Positions 17,638 to 27,533 are shown, counted from the stretch's first letter. The stretch is 64,000 nt of DNA from an uncultured Clostridia bacterium (GCA_934757865.1 CAKVLS010000002.1:1-64000); one strand, 5' to 3'. Notes: generated by a model from the sequence alone, not told the origin. Made by a program: numbers and translations.

Positions 17638-19875
17638 ATGAAAACAAAGAAAACAAAATTTTTGGAACTAAGCAAAAAGCTTTTGATAACAATAGCCGTC
17701 ATAATAACCATTGGGACCGGGGTTTTTATTGCTTTTGATTACGGACTTTTTAAGAGTTTTGCTAATACTACCCTTAACGAAAACATGCTAAATACTTTCA
17801 CTACACCTATCGAAATATACGATATCAATAGCAACCTTATCAGTGATGACATCTACTTGCGAGACCTTGTTAATATTGACGACCTCCCAAGCTACACACT
17901 AGACTGTTTTATCTGCACCGAAGATAAGGACTTTTATAAACACAAGGGCATCAATTACAAGAGCGTTTTGCGTGCTATCATTAGCAATCTAAAAAGCGGA
18001 TCATATACACAAGGAGCGTCTACAATAAGTCAGCAACTTATCAAAAACACACACTTAGATGGTAAAAAAACTCTATCAAGGAAGCTAAACGAAGCACTCT
18101 TAACCCAGCAACTTGAAAGTAAATACACGAAAAAAGAAATACTACAAAGTTACCTCAACGCTATTTATTTTGGGAAAGGTACATTCGGTATCGAAAAAGC
18201 AAGCAAAAAATATTTCTCAAAAAGTGCCAAAGACCTAACAATTGGCGAAAGTGCCACCTTAGCGGGTCTTATAAAATCCCCAAAAAAATATTCTCCAACA
18301 GATAATTATGACACATGCAAAAGTCGTAGGAATATAGTCCTAAACAATCTCTATTTGGCAAAGAAAATAACAAAAACAGAGCTAGAAAATGAGCTTAAAA
18401 AAGAAATACCGCTTAATATAAGTGATACAGACCTTGGCGAAAATAACTATAATGCTATGGCAATCAAAGAAGCAAGTAAATTGCTCAACATGCGTGAACA
18501 AGATGTTATATGTAGTGGTTACAAAATATATACTAATCAAAATGTCAAATACCAAAACGCCCTACAAAATCTCTCAAAAGACCAAACAAAATTTGATAAA
18601 CTTATGACTATAATAGATAATAAATCTGGAGCAATACTTGCATATTGTGGCAATAGTAAGTTTAATCTAGCAAACAAAAAGATGCAACCAGGGTCCGTCT
18701 TTAAGCCCATAGCTGTCTACGCTCCTGCTCTCGAGAACGGTACAATCATGACATGCACTCCCATACTTGACGAAGAAATAAACATAGACGGCTATAACCC
18801 AAAGAACTTCGACAACAAATATCATGGATATGTCAGTGCAAAAACCGCTCTTGCAAAATCATATAATATACCAGCCGTAAAAGTACTTGAATACTTAGGT
18901 ATCAAAAATAGTAAAGCCTTTGTTAAAAAATTTGGAATTGATATAAGCGAAGACTATGGATACTCTATAGCACTTGGCGGTCTAAAAAGCGGTGTCCACT
19001 TTTTAGATATGGCATCAAGTTATACCGCATTTGGCAACAACGGAAAGCTATCTAGTCCTAACTTTATCCGCAAAATTGAAAACAAATATGGCAGGACAAT
19101 TTATCAAACCAATACTTCTAGTAAGCAAGTAATGAGCGAAGATACAGCCTACCTTATGACTGATATGTTAAGAGAAAGTGTCAATAACGGAACAGCCAAA
19201 AAACTAAAGAACTCTCTTGACAATGTAGCGTCAAAAACTGGTACTGCTGGCACAAAAAATGGCAATACTGATACTTGGAACATAGCTTATACACCTAAGT
19301 ACACAACGGCCGTATGGATAGGTAGTAGCGACAATACACTTATGCCAAAGGAACAAACCGGTGGTGGAAAACCAAGTGAAATAGCAAGCAAAATTGTAAA
19401 AATGTTAGATGATAAAACAACCTTTTCAGCACCTAAGACAATCACGCAAAAGTATATATCTACTATTGATCTTAAAGAACAAAACCTAATAAAATTAGCA
19501 ACACCTGACACTCCTGATAGATATAAAAAATTAGAGTACTTCTCTTCAAAGTGTTATCCAAAGGAATTCTCAAATGTCTTAGAAACTCCAAAAATACCTA
19601 CTCTAAACGCAAGTCTCGATGGTGATATTGTTACTCTAAAGTTAAATACTAAACCATATATGAGATATACTATTTATAGAAAGAAATTAGGCGCCGACCA
19701 ATTAGTCGCAGAGATAGAAGATAAGTCTGGCGAGCAGATAATTAGCAATAAAATAGGTAATGACCAAATGGTCGAATATTATGTAAAATATACAATAAGC
19801 GGTCAAAATAGCCAAAATATCAAAAATACTGAGCCAATCAAGGTATATAGAGCAAAACCAAGACTATGGGAATAG
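17638..19875 (+). CDS. Bifunctional penicillin-binding protein, class A
   Basis: A 745-residue membrane-anchored peptidoglycan synthase. A short basic N-terminus is followed by one membrane helix (about residues 15-36). The glycosyltransferase GT51 domain has TEDKDFYKHKG (Glu95 catalytic), QGASTISQQLIKN and the later RKLNEALL motif. The transpeptidase has PGSVFKP (nucleophile Ser about 352), SYN and SKTGTAGT (about 532). The last 90 residues form a beta-rich, fibronectin-like tail. No Shine-Dalgarno sequence is evident before the ATG. It is divergent from miaB with overlapping promoters. A palindrome follows the stop. Confidence 0.95.
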   Translation: MKTKKTKFLELSKKLLITIAVIITIGTGVFIAFDYGLFKSFANTTLNENMLNTFTTPIEIYDINSNLISDDIYLRDLVNIDDLPSYTLDCFICTEDKDFYKHKGINYKSVLRAIISNLKSGSYTQGASTISQQLIKNTHLDGKKTLSRKLNEALLTQQLESKYTKKEILQSYLNAIYFGKGTFGIEKASKKYFSKSAKDLTIGESATLAGLIKSPKKYSPTDNYDTCKSRRNIVLNNLYLAKKITKTELENELKKEIPLNISDTDLGENNYNAMAIKEASKLLNMREQDVICSGYKIYTNQNVKYQNALQNLSKDQTKFDKLMTIIDNKSGAILAYCGNSKFNLANKKMQPGSVFKPIAVYAPALENGTIMTCTPILDEEINIDGYNPKNFDNKYHGYVSAKTALAKSYNIPAVKVLEYLGIKNSKAFVKKFGIDISEDYGYSIALGGLKSGVHFLDMASSYTAFGNNGKLSSPNFIRKIENKYGRTIYQTNTSSKQVMSEDTAYLMTDMLRESVNNGTAKKLKNSLDNVASKTGTAGTKNGNTDTWNIAYTPKYTTAVWIGSSDNTLMPKEQTGGGKPSEIASKIVKMLDDKTTFSAPKTITQKYISTIDLKEQNLIKLATPDTPDRYKKLEYFSSKCYPKEFSNVLETPKIPTLNASLDGDIVTLKLNTKPYMRYTIYRKKLGADQLVAEIEDKSGEQIISNKIGNDQMVEYYVKYTISGQNSQNIKNTEPIKVYRAKPRLWE

Positions 19876-19888
19876 TTAATAAATAAAC

Positions 19889-19912
19889 ATTGTCGACCAA
19901 ATGGTCGACAAT
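19889..19912. repeat. 24-base palindrome after the penicillin-binding protein gene
   Basis: Arms ATTGTCGACCA and TGGTCGACAAT around an AA centre. The core GACCAAATGGTC occurs a second time inside the end of the preceding gene at 19762-19773. No T-run follows, so it is not a standard terminator; it may be an operator or mRNA-stabilising hairpin. Confidence 0.6.
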
Positions 19913-19932
19913 ATAACTTACCACTGCAAAAT

Positions 19933-20027
19933 AATAATATGACATAATAATATAACATAATTATATAAAAACCATTAACTATAAAAACCACAAGTTTTAT
20001 TATATAAGTTGTTTTATATAAGTTGTT
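19933..20027. repeat. Short tandem repeats
   Basis: Two direct repeats lie in the gap before the recA terminator: AATAATATGACAT/AATAATATAACAT at 19933-19958 (one mismatch) and TATATAAGTTGTT twice at 20001-20013 and 20015-20027. Confidence 0.55.
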
Positions 20028-20070
20028 CAAAAGTTATATATAAATTACTCATATGTCAATTTAGTCATAA

Positions 20071-20113
20071 ACAAAAAAAAAGTATAGGAGATAATCCTAT
20101 ACCTTTTTATTTT
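20071..20113. terminator. Terminator after recA
   Basis: Stem GTATAGGA/TCCTATAC with an A-run on the left, which is a T-run for the minus-strand recA transcript; it can also stop the convergent plus-strand transcript. Confidence 0.85.
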
Positions 20114-20118
20114 AATAA

Positions 20119-21117
20119 TTAAGCTTTTGTAGTTTTGTTTGCTAGGCGTGATCTAATTTCAGTTTCGATTTCCTTAAATACTTCTGGATGCTCGTTAAGA
20201 TATGTCTTAACATTTTCTCTACCTTGACCAATCTTTTCGCCTTTGTAAGAGTACCATGAACCACTCTTAACTAAGATGTCATACTCAGTAGCTAGGTCAA
20301 TTACGCAGCCATCATTTGAGATACCTTTACCATAGATGATATCAAACTCAGCTTGCTTAAATGGTGGAGCAAGTTTGTTTTTAACAACTTTTACTCTAGT
20401 TCTGTTGCCGACAAAGTCAGCACCATCTTTGATAGTATCAACTTTTCTAACATCAAGTCTTATACTTGCGTAGAACTTCAAAGCTTTACCACCAGTAGTT
20501 GTTTCTGGGTTACCGAACATTACACCAATCTTTTCTCTTAATTGGTTAATAAATACTACACAAGTTTTGCTCTTGTTTGTGATAGCTGTTAGTTTACGAA
20601 GAGCTTGGCTCATTAGTCTTGCTTGCAATCCCATGAAGCTATCACCCATCTCGCCTTCGATCTCTGCCTTAGGAGTTAGAGCTGCAACTGAGTCGATAAC
20701 TACTATATCAAAAGCGCCACTTCTAACTAATGTCTCGCAGATATCAAGGGCTTGCTCTCCTGTATCTGGTTGTGATACATATAGTTCATCAAGGTTTACA
20801 CCTAGGTTTGAAGCATAGATTGGGTCTAGTGCATGCTCAGCATCAATAAATGCAGCTGTTCCGCCTAGTTTTTGAGCTTCGGCTACTATGTGCAAAGATA
20901 CTGTTGTTTTACCAGAAGATTCTGGTCCATATATTTCTACTATTCTGCCTCTTGGTACGCCACCAATTCCTAGGGCGTTATCCAAAACTATACAGCCTGT
21001 AGGTATAACATCTACTGCTTGAACAGTTTCGTCACCAAGTTTCATAATAGCTCCTTTACCAAATTGCTTTTCAATTTGCAAAATAGCTTGTTCTAGTACT
21101 TTCTTTTTGTCTTCCAT
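20119..21117 (-). CDS. recA: Recombinase RecA
   Basis: A 332-residue ATP-dependent strand-exchange protein and LexA co-protease. Walker A is GPESSGKT (residues 64-71); the L1/L2 region has MGLQARLMSQALRKL and FINQLREKIGVMFGNPETT. The C-terminal acidic tail is short and ends in Lys/Thr. AAGGAG precedes the ATG. It is the last gene of the ftsK-rimO-pgsA-cinA-recA cluster, 29 bases after cinA. No GAAC-N4-GTTY box is visible in that gap, so SOS control of recA, if present, is not through an adjacent box of the kind seen at lexA. Confidence 0.98.
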   Translation of the reverse strand: MEDKKKVLEQAILQIEKQFGKGAIMKLGDETVQAVDVIPTGCIVLDNALGIGGVPRGRIVEIYGPESSGKTTVSLHIVAEAQKLGGTAAFIDAEHALDPIYASNLGVNLDELYVSQPDTGEQALDICETLVRSGAFDIVVIDSVAALTPKAEIEGEMGDSFMGLQARLMSQALRKLTAITNKSKTCVVFINQLREKIGVMFGNPETTTGGKALKFYASIRLDVRKVDTIKDGADFVGNRTRVKVVKNKLAPPFKQAEFDIIYGKGISNDGCVIDLATEYDILVKSGSWYSYKGEKIGQGRENVKTYLNEHPEVFKEIETEIRSRLANKTTKA

Positions 21118-21146
21118 TGTTTTTCTCCTTAAAATTTCATTTACTA

Positions 21147-22370
21147 TTATACAGTAGATTGTCCAAAATGGAAATCATTTTTCTTAATTTTTTTGATTAA
21201 ATGATAAAAGCCCGCCGATGTACCTTTTTTGGTAATTTCAAAGGCATTTCCACTAAAAGTTTCGTTGTATAGATGAATACCTTGAGCGTTGCCAATAGCA
21301 TAATAACATGTATTGTCTACCCCAAAAGTAGCTATAACAAAGTCAGCTCCTGAGCTCTCTAGAGCACCAATTGCCATTTGATATGCTACATCATCAGGTT
21401 TAGTAGCCCCTTGTTTTAGGACTTCTTTATCAACGCCAAGAAGCCTTTCTTTTGAGCTGTCATTTGGTGTGATATAACTTTCTATCAAAAATTTTGAGCC
21501 ATCATTAGTATTAGCCAAAAAGTTTGATGCAATACTACCCGCAGTGAAATCTTCTGCTGTAGCTAGAGTCAAATTATTAAGAGAAAGTAAGTCTCTCAAC
21601 CTCTCTTCTAGCGTTGTATCAGTCTCGGCGTATATATAATTGTTTAGCCTCTTATAAATAGTCGAAACAAAGCCATCAACTACTACATCATCAATATTAG
21701 ATGGGTAATTGATTATTATTTCGCCATCGAGCAACTTTTCATTACAGATAAGTGTTACTTTTTGCTTGTTCTTTTTTAGGTCTTTTATAAGACCTACTAT
21801 TTCACTTCTCTTAAGTCCAAAAGTCTTAAATACATAAGTTTTATTTAACTTATTTGCCTTAGACAAAGTATAAGGAAGAACTGAAGAGATAAACATTTGT
21901 CTTAGCTGGCTAGCCTCTATCGGCATATAGAATAAAGTCTTGTTGCCATTTTCTATCAAAAAGCCTTGCATAGGTCCAAATTCATTGGTAATGCATCTGC
22001 TATTAGATGGGAGCAGTGCGTAACTACTAACTTCTTTTGGTTCAGGCACATTGATAGCCTTGTAGTATGCGGATATGTTGTTTTTTGCAAAGTTATTGGT
22101 CATAAGCTCAACGCCATAGAATTTGGCAATGGCCTTTTTGGTAACAAAGCTATATTCTATCTGCTCGTCCCCAAGAACTACGACTATATCACTTTCATTT
22201 GTCATCTCAGCAAGGCGTTTTTCTATCTTTTCACTATCGACATTCATTATGATTTTGTCAACAATATTGAAACCGCTCTTAAAAAACTCCGCAGAAACAA
22301 GCGCCAAACTGTCATTACTGTTTGTCGCTATTATTTCGTTATTGCTGATAGCCAAAATGCTCAAATTCAT
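21147..22370 (-). CDS. CinA-like protein with degenerate motifs
   Basis: A 407-residue protein in the usual place of cinA, between pgsA and recA. The N-terminal half occupies the place of the MoaB/COG1058 domain but lacks its GTELLxG and GGLGPTxDD signatures (here ISNNEIIATNSND and VVVLGDEQIEYS). The C-terminal 160 residues match the CinA nicotinamide-nucleotide amidase domain in layout, yet its AESCTGG motif reads AEDFTAGSIA (about 270-279) and the later ATGIAGP motif reads ATFGVDN. Both catalytic sites therefore look lost. It may be a structural relic or have a new role. Two bases after pgsA, so co-transcribed. Confidence 0.75.
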   Translation of the reverse strand: MNLSILAISNNEIIATNSNDSLALVSAEFFKSGFNIVDKIIMNVDSEKIEKRLAEMTNESDIVVVLGDEQIEYSFVTKKAIAKFYGVELMTNNFAKNNISAYYKAINVPEPKEVSSYALLPSNSRCITNEFGPMQGFLIENGNKTLFYMPIEASQLRQMFISSVLPYTLSKANKLNKTYVFKTFGLKRSEIVGLIKDLKKNKQKVTLICNEKLLDGEIIINYPSNIDDVVVDGFVSTIYKRLNNYIYAETDTTLEERLRDLLSLNNLTLATAEDFTAGSIASNFLANTNDGSKFLIESYITPNDSSKERLLGVDKEVLKQGATKPDDVAYQMAIGALESSGADFVIATFGVDNTCYYAIGNAQGIHLYNETFSGNAFEITKKGTSAGFYHLIKKIKKNDFHFGQSTV

Positions 22371-22372
22371 CG

Positions 22373-22969
22373 TTAGTCTTCTTTTTTATCTTCTTTTAGT
22401 ACTTCTCTATTTTTTACTAGGTAATATATACCAGAAATTATTGTCATAACAACCGCTATGCCCATAACTACATAAGATATTATATCTATTGCAAGAGTTG
22501 CTCCGCCAAGGAAAGGTCTTGCGTTGTTAATAGCTAAGAACATAAATAATGCAATGCCTACAGGTTGGAAAGTAGCTTTTACTTTGCCAATCATATCAGC
22601 AGCTAGTACTTTGCCACGAGCGGCAGCTATTTGTCTTAGAGCGCTCACTATAAACTCTCTTGATATTATAATTACAGCCATAATTACCCCGTATGGAGCC
22701 ATTATTGTGCCGTCAGTGACTACAAGTAGAAGTCCTGTTGTCATGTGTAGTTTGTCAGCTATTGAGTCCAAAAACTTACCTAAATCGGTTACCATATTGT
22801 ACTTTCTGGCGATGTGTCCATCGACAAAATCTGTAAGTCCGGTAATAGCAAATAGGATTAAAGCAATTATCTTACCCCAAGCGTTGGGAATAAAATCCGC
22901 TAAGTAAAAGAATACTACAAAAGGTATGATAAATATTCTTGACATGCTAATTTTGTTAGGTAGATTCAT
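22373..22969 (-). CDS. pgsA: CDP-diacylglycerol--glycerol-3-phosphate 3-phosphatidyltransferase
   Basis: A 198-residue integral membrane enzyme that makes phosphatidylglycerophosphate, the precursor of phosphatidylglycerol. The CDP-alcohol phosphatidyltransferase motif D-G-x2-A-R-x8-G-x3-D-x3-D is intact (DGHIARKYNMVTDLGKFLDS plus IAD). Several hydrophobic segments fit the usual six helices. It overlaps the rimO stop by one base and precedes the cinA-like gene by two, all typical of Clostridia. Confidence 0.95.
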   Translation of the reverse strand: MNLPNKISMSRIFIIPFVVFFYLADFIPNAWGKIIALILFAITGLTDFVDGHIARKYNMVTDLGKFLDSIADKLHMTTGLLLVVTDGTIMAPYGVIMAVIIISREFIVSALRQIAAARGKVLAADMIGKVKATFQPVGIALFMFLAINNARPFLGGATLAIDIISYVVMGIAVVMTIISGIYYLVKNREVLKEDKKED

Positions 22970-24309
22970 TATTGTTTAACCCCCAATAGATAATCTTTTT
23001 TGAAGTCAATTATCTTAACATTGACAAAGTCACCTTGATTGATAGGCTCTGTAGAATGGAAATATATGTAAAAGTCTACATCTGGAGAACTCATATATGA
23101 TCTGCCGATATAGATATTGTTACTTACATCGAAGCCATCGCAGATAACTTTGAAGGTCTTATTGATATGACCTTTGTTAATGTTGCTTGCTATTGTAGAT
23201 TGTATGCGTTGAACTTTACGAAGTCTAGCAGCTTTGGTAGCATACCAAACTTGTTTCTTCATACCATAAGAAACAGTGCCTTCTTCTCTAGAGTACATAA
23301 AGAACCCTACATTGTCTAGTTGATACTCTTTCAAAAAGTCGCATAGTATCTTAAAGTCCTCTCTATTTTCGCCAGGGAAACCTACCATAAATGTAGATCT
23401 AATAACGATATTAGGGATTTCTTTTCTAAGGGTCAAGATTAGTTTTGACAAAGTATTTTCGTCACTCTTTCTATTCATAGCTCTAAGAATCTTTGAGCTA
23501 GCATGTTGCATAGGTATATCAAGGTACTTAACTATCTTTTTATTTGTTTTGATTTCTTTGATAAGTTTCTCATCAATAAGCTCTGGATAGCAATAGTGTA
23601 ATCTTATCCACTCGATACCCTCGATTTTGCTTAGCTCTTTTAGAAGCTCAACTAGTTTGATCTCATTGTACAAATCAATACCATATCTAGTTACATCCTG
23701 TGCTACTATCAAAAGCTCTTTTACGCCTTTTGCGGCAAGTGATGTAGCCTCTGCTACAAGGTCCTCAATAGGTCTAGACTTATATCTACCTCTGATATAT
23801 GGTATCTTGCAGTAAGTACAGAAGTTATCACAGCCGTCAGCTATTTTAAGATATGCATAGTGCTTAGGTGTGGTCAAAAGTCTAGAGTTTACTAAACTTT
23901 CACATGGGTTTGGCTTTTGCTTATATAGGTCAAAAATTATGTTAGATATTTCGCTATACTTCTCCGGTCTTACAAAAGCGTCAACCTCTGGGAAGTCATT
24001 TTCAAGGTCGCTTTCTAGCATAGGAAGACAACCAACAACGATCAATTTTTCAAGGTTGTCAATCTTGTATTGTGCCATCTCTAAGATAGTATTGGCAGCC
24101 TCTTCTCTAGCTTTAAGCAAAAACGCACATGTGTTAATGATTATGATATGAGCTTCTTCTGGGTCGCCCACGATCTCAAAGCCATGATTGACAAGGTCTG
24201 TCATAATGTTTTCTGTATCAACTCTGTTTTTGTCACAGCCTAGAGATACGAAACCAACTTTGCGGACAAACTTATTATGTTGTTTTTTTGTTTTAGTTAC
24301 TTTTTCCAT
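22969..24309 (-). CDS. rimO: Ribosomal protein S12 methylthiotransferase RimO
   Basis: A 446-residue radical-SAM enzyme that methylthiolates an aspartate of ribosomal protein S12. Cys residues of the N-terminal UPF0004 domain appear in SLGCDKNRVD, NTCAFLLKAR and VVGCLPML; SLGCDKN is diagnostic for RimO rather than MiaB. The radical-SAM cluster motif is CDNFCTYCKIPYIRG, and a TRAM domain closes the protein (from about residue 375). It overlaps ftsK and pgsA by one base each. Confidence 0.96.
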   Translation of the reverse strand: MEKVTKTKKQHNKFVRKVGFVSLGCDKNRVDTENIMTDLVNHGFEIVGDPEEAHIIIINTCAFLLKAREEAANTILEMAQYKIDNLEKLIVVGCLPMLESDLENDFPEVDAFVRPEKYSEISNIIFDLYKQKPNPCESLVNSRLLTTPKHYAYLKIADGCDNFCTYCKIPYIRGRYKSRPIEDLVAEATSLAAKGVKELLIVAQDVTRYGIDLYNEIKLVELLKELSKIEGIEWIRLHYCYPELIDEKLIKEIKTNKKIVKYLDIPMQHASSKILRAMNRKSDENTLSKLILTLRKEIPNIVIRSTFMVGFPGENREDFKILCDFLKEYQLDNVGFFMYSREEGTVSYGMKKQVWYATKAARLRKVQRIQSTIASNINKGHINKTFKVICDGFDVSNNIYIGRSYMSSPDVDFYIYFHSTEPINQGDFVNVKIIDFKKDYLLGVKQ

Positions 24310-27300
24310 TAAAACTCTTCTCCAAATATTTCTGAAAATTGTTCTTTTGTAATATATACAGCACCAGGTTTTGAGCCTTCGCTAGGGCCTATAAATCTTG
24401 CTTTGTACATTTCGTCAGTTATTCTTGCGGCACGGTTAAAGCCTATCGCGAACTTTCTTTGAAGTGATGAACTTGATGCTCTTTGGGTCTCTATAAAGAA
24501 TCTTACAGCATCTTTCATAAGTGGGTCAAAAGAACCGCTTGGGTTTCCACCGCCCTCATAATCGCCGTTTGAATCTTCTTCTTTGTCAAGAGATTCTTCT
24601 ATGCTCTCATCAAAATCAGCTGAGTTATTTTCTCTAACAAATTCGCAAATATTGTTAACCTCTTGAGTTGTGATAAATGCACATTGTACTCTTGTAGGTT
24701 CGGCGTTGTTAGGAGCATATAGCATATCGCCTCTGCCAAGTAGTTTTTCTGCTCCGCCCATACCAAGTATAGTACGAGAGTCTTGTGATGTACCTACAGC
24801 AAATGCGATTTTTGATGGCAAGTTGTTTTTGATAACACCGGTGATAACATCGACAGATGGTCTTTGAGTTGCAATAACGATATGGATACCTGCAGCTCTT
24901 GATTTTGCTGCCAATTTTTTGATACGGTCTTCAAGGTCAGACTTTTTCGAAACGCTGTTTTGAAGGTCGGCAAACTCATCGACTATTAGTACAATGTATG
25001 GTAGTTTACCTACATCGCCGTTATGAACTTTGTCTTGGTCGTTGTACTCTTCAATATTCTTAACAGAATCTTCTTGGAACATTAAGAAACGATTTTCCAT
25101 CTCTTGTATCAACCAGTCAAAGGCGTTAAGTGCCTTTTTAGGCTCAGTGATTGCTGTTGGGACTAACATGTGTGGCAAGTAGTTATAGCAGCTAAACTCA
25201 ACCTTTTTAGGGTCGATAAGAATAAATTTAACATCTTCTGGACTAGACTTGTAAAGTATACTTGTTATCATAGCATTTAGACATACGCTCTTACCAGAAC
25301 CAGTAGTACCAGCTACAAGTAAGTGTGGCATCTTTTGTAAATTACATGTAAATACTTTTCCATCGACATCTTTACCAAGTCCAAAGGTTAGTGGAGATGT
25401 AGAATTGATAAAGTTAGGAGATTCAATTATATCTTTTAGACCAACGGTATCAATATTGTCGTTAGGTATCTCTACACCGACAGCATTTTTACCACGAATA
25501 GGAGCTTCGATTCTTACCTCGCCTTTTGACTTAAGTACCATCGCTATATCGTTAGTGTATTGAGCTATACGATTAACTGGTGTACCAAGAGGTATTTGAA
25601 GCTCAAATCTTGTTACCGCAGCACCTCTTCTAATAGCTACGACTTTTGCATCAATCTTAAATTGAGCAAGAACATTTTCAAGAGCGGTAGCTCTTTCAGT
25701 TTCTTCTTCATTATGCTCTGCTGGGTCAACAGACTTGACTGTCAATAGGTCAATAGGTGGTCTTACATAATTAGATGGCTTAGAATATCTTCTAGTAGCC
25801 TTTGGCTTTTGTTTTTCGGTGCCTTTGATAAACTGTTGAACATAGTTAATGTCTATGTTATTTTCAACTTTTGGAACATTAAGTTCAACGGTTTTTTGAA
25901 GGCTGTCACCTACCATATTCTCTTGAGCAATAGCAGCTGCTGGGTCAAGCTCTACATAGTTTGGCTTAATAGGTGTAACTTCTGGATTATCGGCTACTAT
26001 GATATCATCATCGCTCTTAAGCGAATCTGGATTAAGTGGGCTTAGACCTTTTGGAGCAGAAACATCAAGTTCTTCGTCAAAATTAACAAAATCGTTATCA
26101 GTTTTTGTCTCTTGCTTGTCTAGTTTTGGGCTCTCAAAGTTTGAACTAAAATCATATTGTTTAGTCTCAATCTTTGGCTCAAAAGTCTTATGCTCAAAAT
26201 TAGTAAACTTAGGTTTTTCTTCTACTCTTGTTATGATTGGGCTTTGTTTTGGAGTATCAAAATTTCTCTCAACAGTTGGCTCAATCTTTGGTTTAATAGG
26301 CTCTGCAGTTTTATTTTCTGCTCCAAAAACACTTGAATAATTAGAACTATTGATTATGGTGTTTGAGCTACTTGCAGGAGCTGGCTTAGAAGAATAGTTA
26401 TATCCGTAAGTCTTGTTCAAAAAGTCTCTTAAATTATCTTTCCCATCGTTTGGCTTCTCGTCAGTTATTTTTGGCGGACGGGTTTCATTTTCGTTTATTG
26501 CTCTGCCAAGGAAGTTAGTATTTTTATTCTCTTTCTTCTCGTATAGTGATGGTCTTTCTTTCTCTTCAGGTGCGTCTTGCTCCAAAAGCTTATTTCCGTC
26601 AAGGTTAAGTCTATGTCTTGCTATCTCCTTAGCACTTAACTCTTGAGGTTTAGGCTCAGTCTTAACTTCCTCTTCTTCAAAAGGCTCATCATAAGTCTCT
26701 TGTTTTTGCTCTACTTGTATTATTGGTTTAAAGATATTTTGATTATTCTCAGGCACTGGGGTATTATCAATATCATCTTCTGGCTCTTTGTAAGTAGTGT
26801 TAATTTCGTTAAGCTTGCTATATTGTTTGTAAGCGTATAGGTAATCAATGATTAACGCAATAATTACTGACAAAATAATAGCATAAAGCACATAACCAGC
26901 AACATGGTTAAGAAGGCTTGTAACTGGGTATGTGAATAGTCCTAGGATAAGTCCGCCTGGAGTAAACTTAGCATTGTAACAATCGGCAAGATACTTACCA
27001 AAAGTGCTATTGTCAAGACCTCTTGTGAACATGATATGGAATATCGCCATAATGCACAAAAAAGCAGCTAAAAGGTATATCAAATATTTGCGTGACATAA
27101 CAAACTTTCTACCCGAAAAATACGCTACTCCAAATAGGAACATAAACGCAAAAACTGGGTAACATACTATACCAAAAGTTCCAAGAAAGAAGCTCTTGAT
27201 AAAATACAAAAAGTTAGTAGTTGTAAACAAAATCAAAAGCAAAGATACAGACATCAAAACTATTCCAAGAATTTTACTTTTTGGATATTTTGCTTTTTTA

Positions 27301-27338
27301 TTTGTTCTATTTTGCATGTCTTTGTTCAAAATTTTCAC
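24309..27338 (-). CDS. ftsK: DNA translocase FtsK/SpoIIIE
   Basis: A 1009-residue membrane-bound DNA pump that clears chromosomes from the division septum. Four hydrophobic segments lie in residues about 20-170. A long linker rich in Pro, Glu and Lys (about 175-500) follows. The motor has Walker A AGTTGSGKSVCLNA (about 673-685) and Walker B YIVLIVDEFADLQ; the C-terminal gamma winged helix (FIETQRASSSSLQRKFAIGF) reads DNA polarity. The open frame begins with GTG at 27338, but GAGGTG sits right there and fits better as the binding site for a TTG three codons later, so the true start may be 27329. First gene of the rimO-pgsA-cinA-recA cluster. Confidence 0.95.
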   Translation of the reverse strand: MKILNKDMQNRTNKKAKYPKSKILGIVLMSVSLLLILFTTTNFLYFIKSFFLGTFGIVCYPVFAFMFLFGVAYFSGRKFVMSRKYLIYLLAAFLCIMAIFHIMFTRGLDNSTFGKYLADCYNAKFTPGGLILGLFTYPVTSLLNHVAGYVLYAIILSVIIALIIDYLYAYKQYSKLNEINTTYKEPEDDIDNTPVPENNQNIFKPIIQVEQKQETYDEPFEEEEVKTEPKPQELSAKEIARHRLNLDGNKLLEQDAPEEKERPSLYEKKENKNTNFLGRAINENETRPPKITDEKPNDGKDNLRDFLNKTYGYNYSSKPAPASSSNTIINSSNYSSVFGAENKTAEPIKPKIEPTVERNFDTPKQSPIITRVEEKPKFTNFEHKTFEPKIETKQYDFSSNFESPKLDKQETKTDNDFVNFDEELDVSAPKGLSPLNPDSLKSDDDIIVADNPEVTPIKPNYVELDPAAAIAQENMVGDSLQKTVELNVPKVENNIDINYVQQFIKGTEKQKPKATRRYSKPSNYVRPPIDLLTVKSVDPAEHNEEETERATALENVLAQFKIDAKVVAIRRGAAVTRFELQIPLGTPVNRIAQYTNDIAMVLKSKGEVRIEAPIRGKNAVGVEIPNDNIDTVGLKDIIESPNFINSTSPLTFGLGKDVDGKVFTCNLQKMPHLLVAGTTGSGKSVCLNAMITSILYKSSPEDVKFILIDPKKVEFSCYNYLPHMLVPTAITEPKKALNAFDWLIQEMENRFLMFQEDSVKNIEEYNDQDKVHNGDVGKLPYIVLIVDEFADLQNSVSKKSDLEDRIKKLAAKSRAAGIHIVIATQRPSVDVITGVIKNNLPSKIAFAVGTSQDSRTILGMGGAEKLLGRGDMLYAPNNAEPTRVQCAFITTQEVNNICEFVRENNSADFDESIEESLDKEEDSNGDYEGGGNPSGSFDPLMKDAVRFFIETQRASSSSLQRKFAIGFNRAARITDEMYKARFIGPSEGSKPGAVYITKEQFSEIFGEEF

Positions 27339-27482
27339 CTCAAAATATTACTATATAGATTATAACATATATAATAATTATAATACAAATACTTTAACGC
27401 CTTTACCCAAAGAATTTTGTCAAAATTTTATATCACTATTGCCTTATTATTTTAATTATAATTCTTAAAAACTCTTTATATT

Positions 27483-27493
27483 TTGCATAGTAC
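27483..27493 (+). repeat. TTGCATAGTAC repeat, copy 5
   Basis: Exact copy in the gap between ftsK and the M16 peptidase gene. With the following bases it can fold as TTTTGC-(10 nt)-GCAAAA. Confidence 0.6.
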
Positions 27494-27533
27494 TTTGCAA
27501 AAATTTTGATAGAAAAATACTTATATATGGCAC

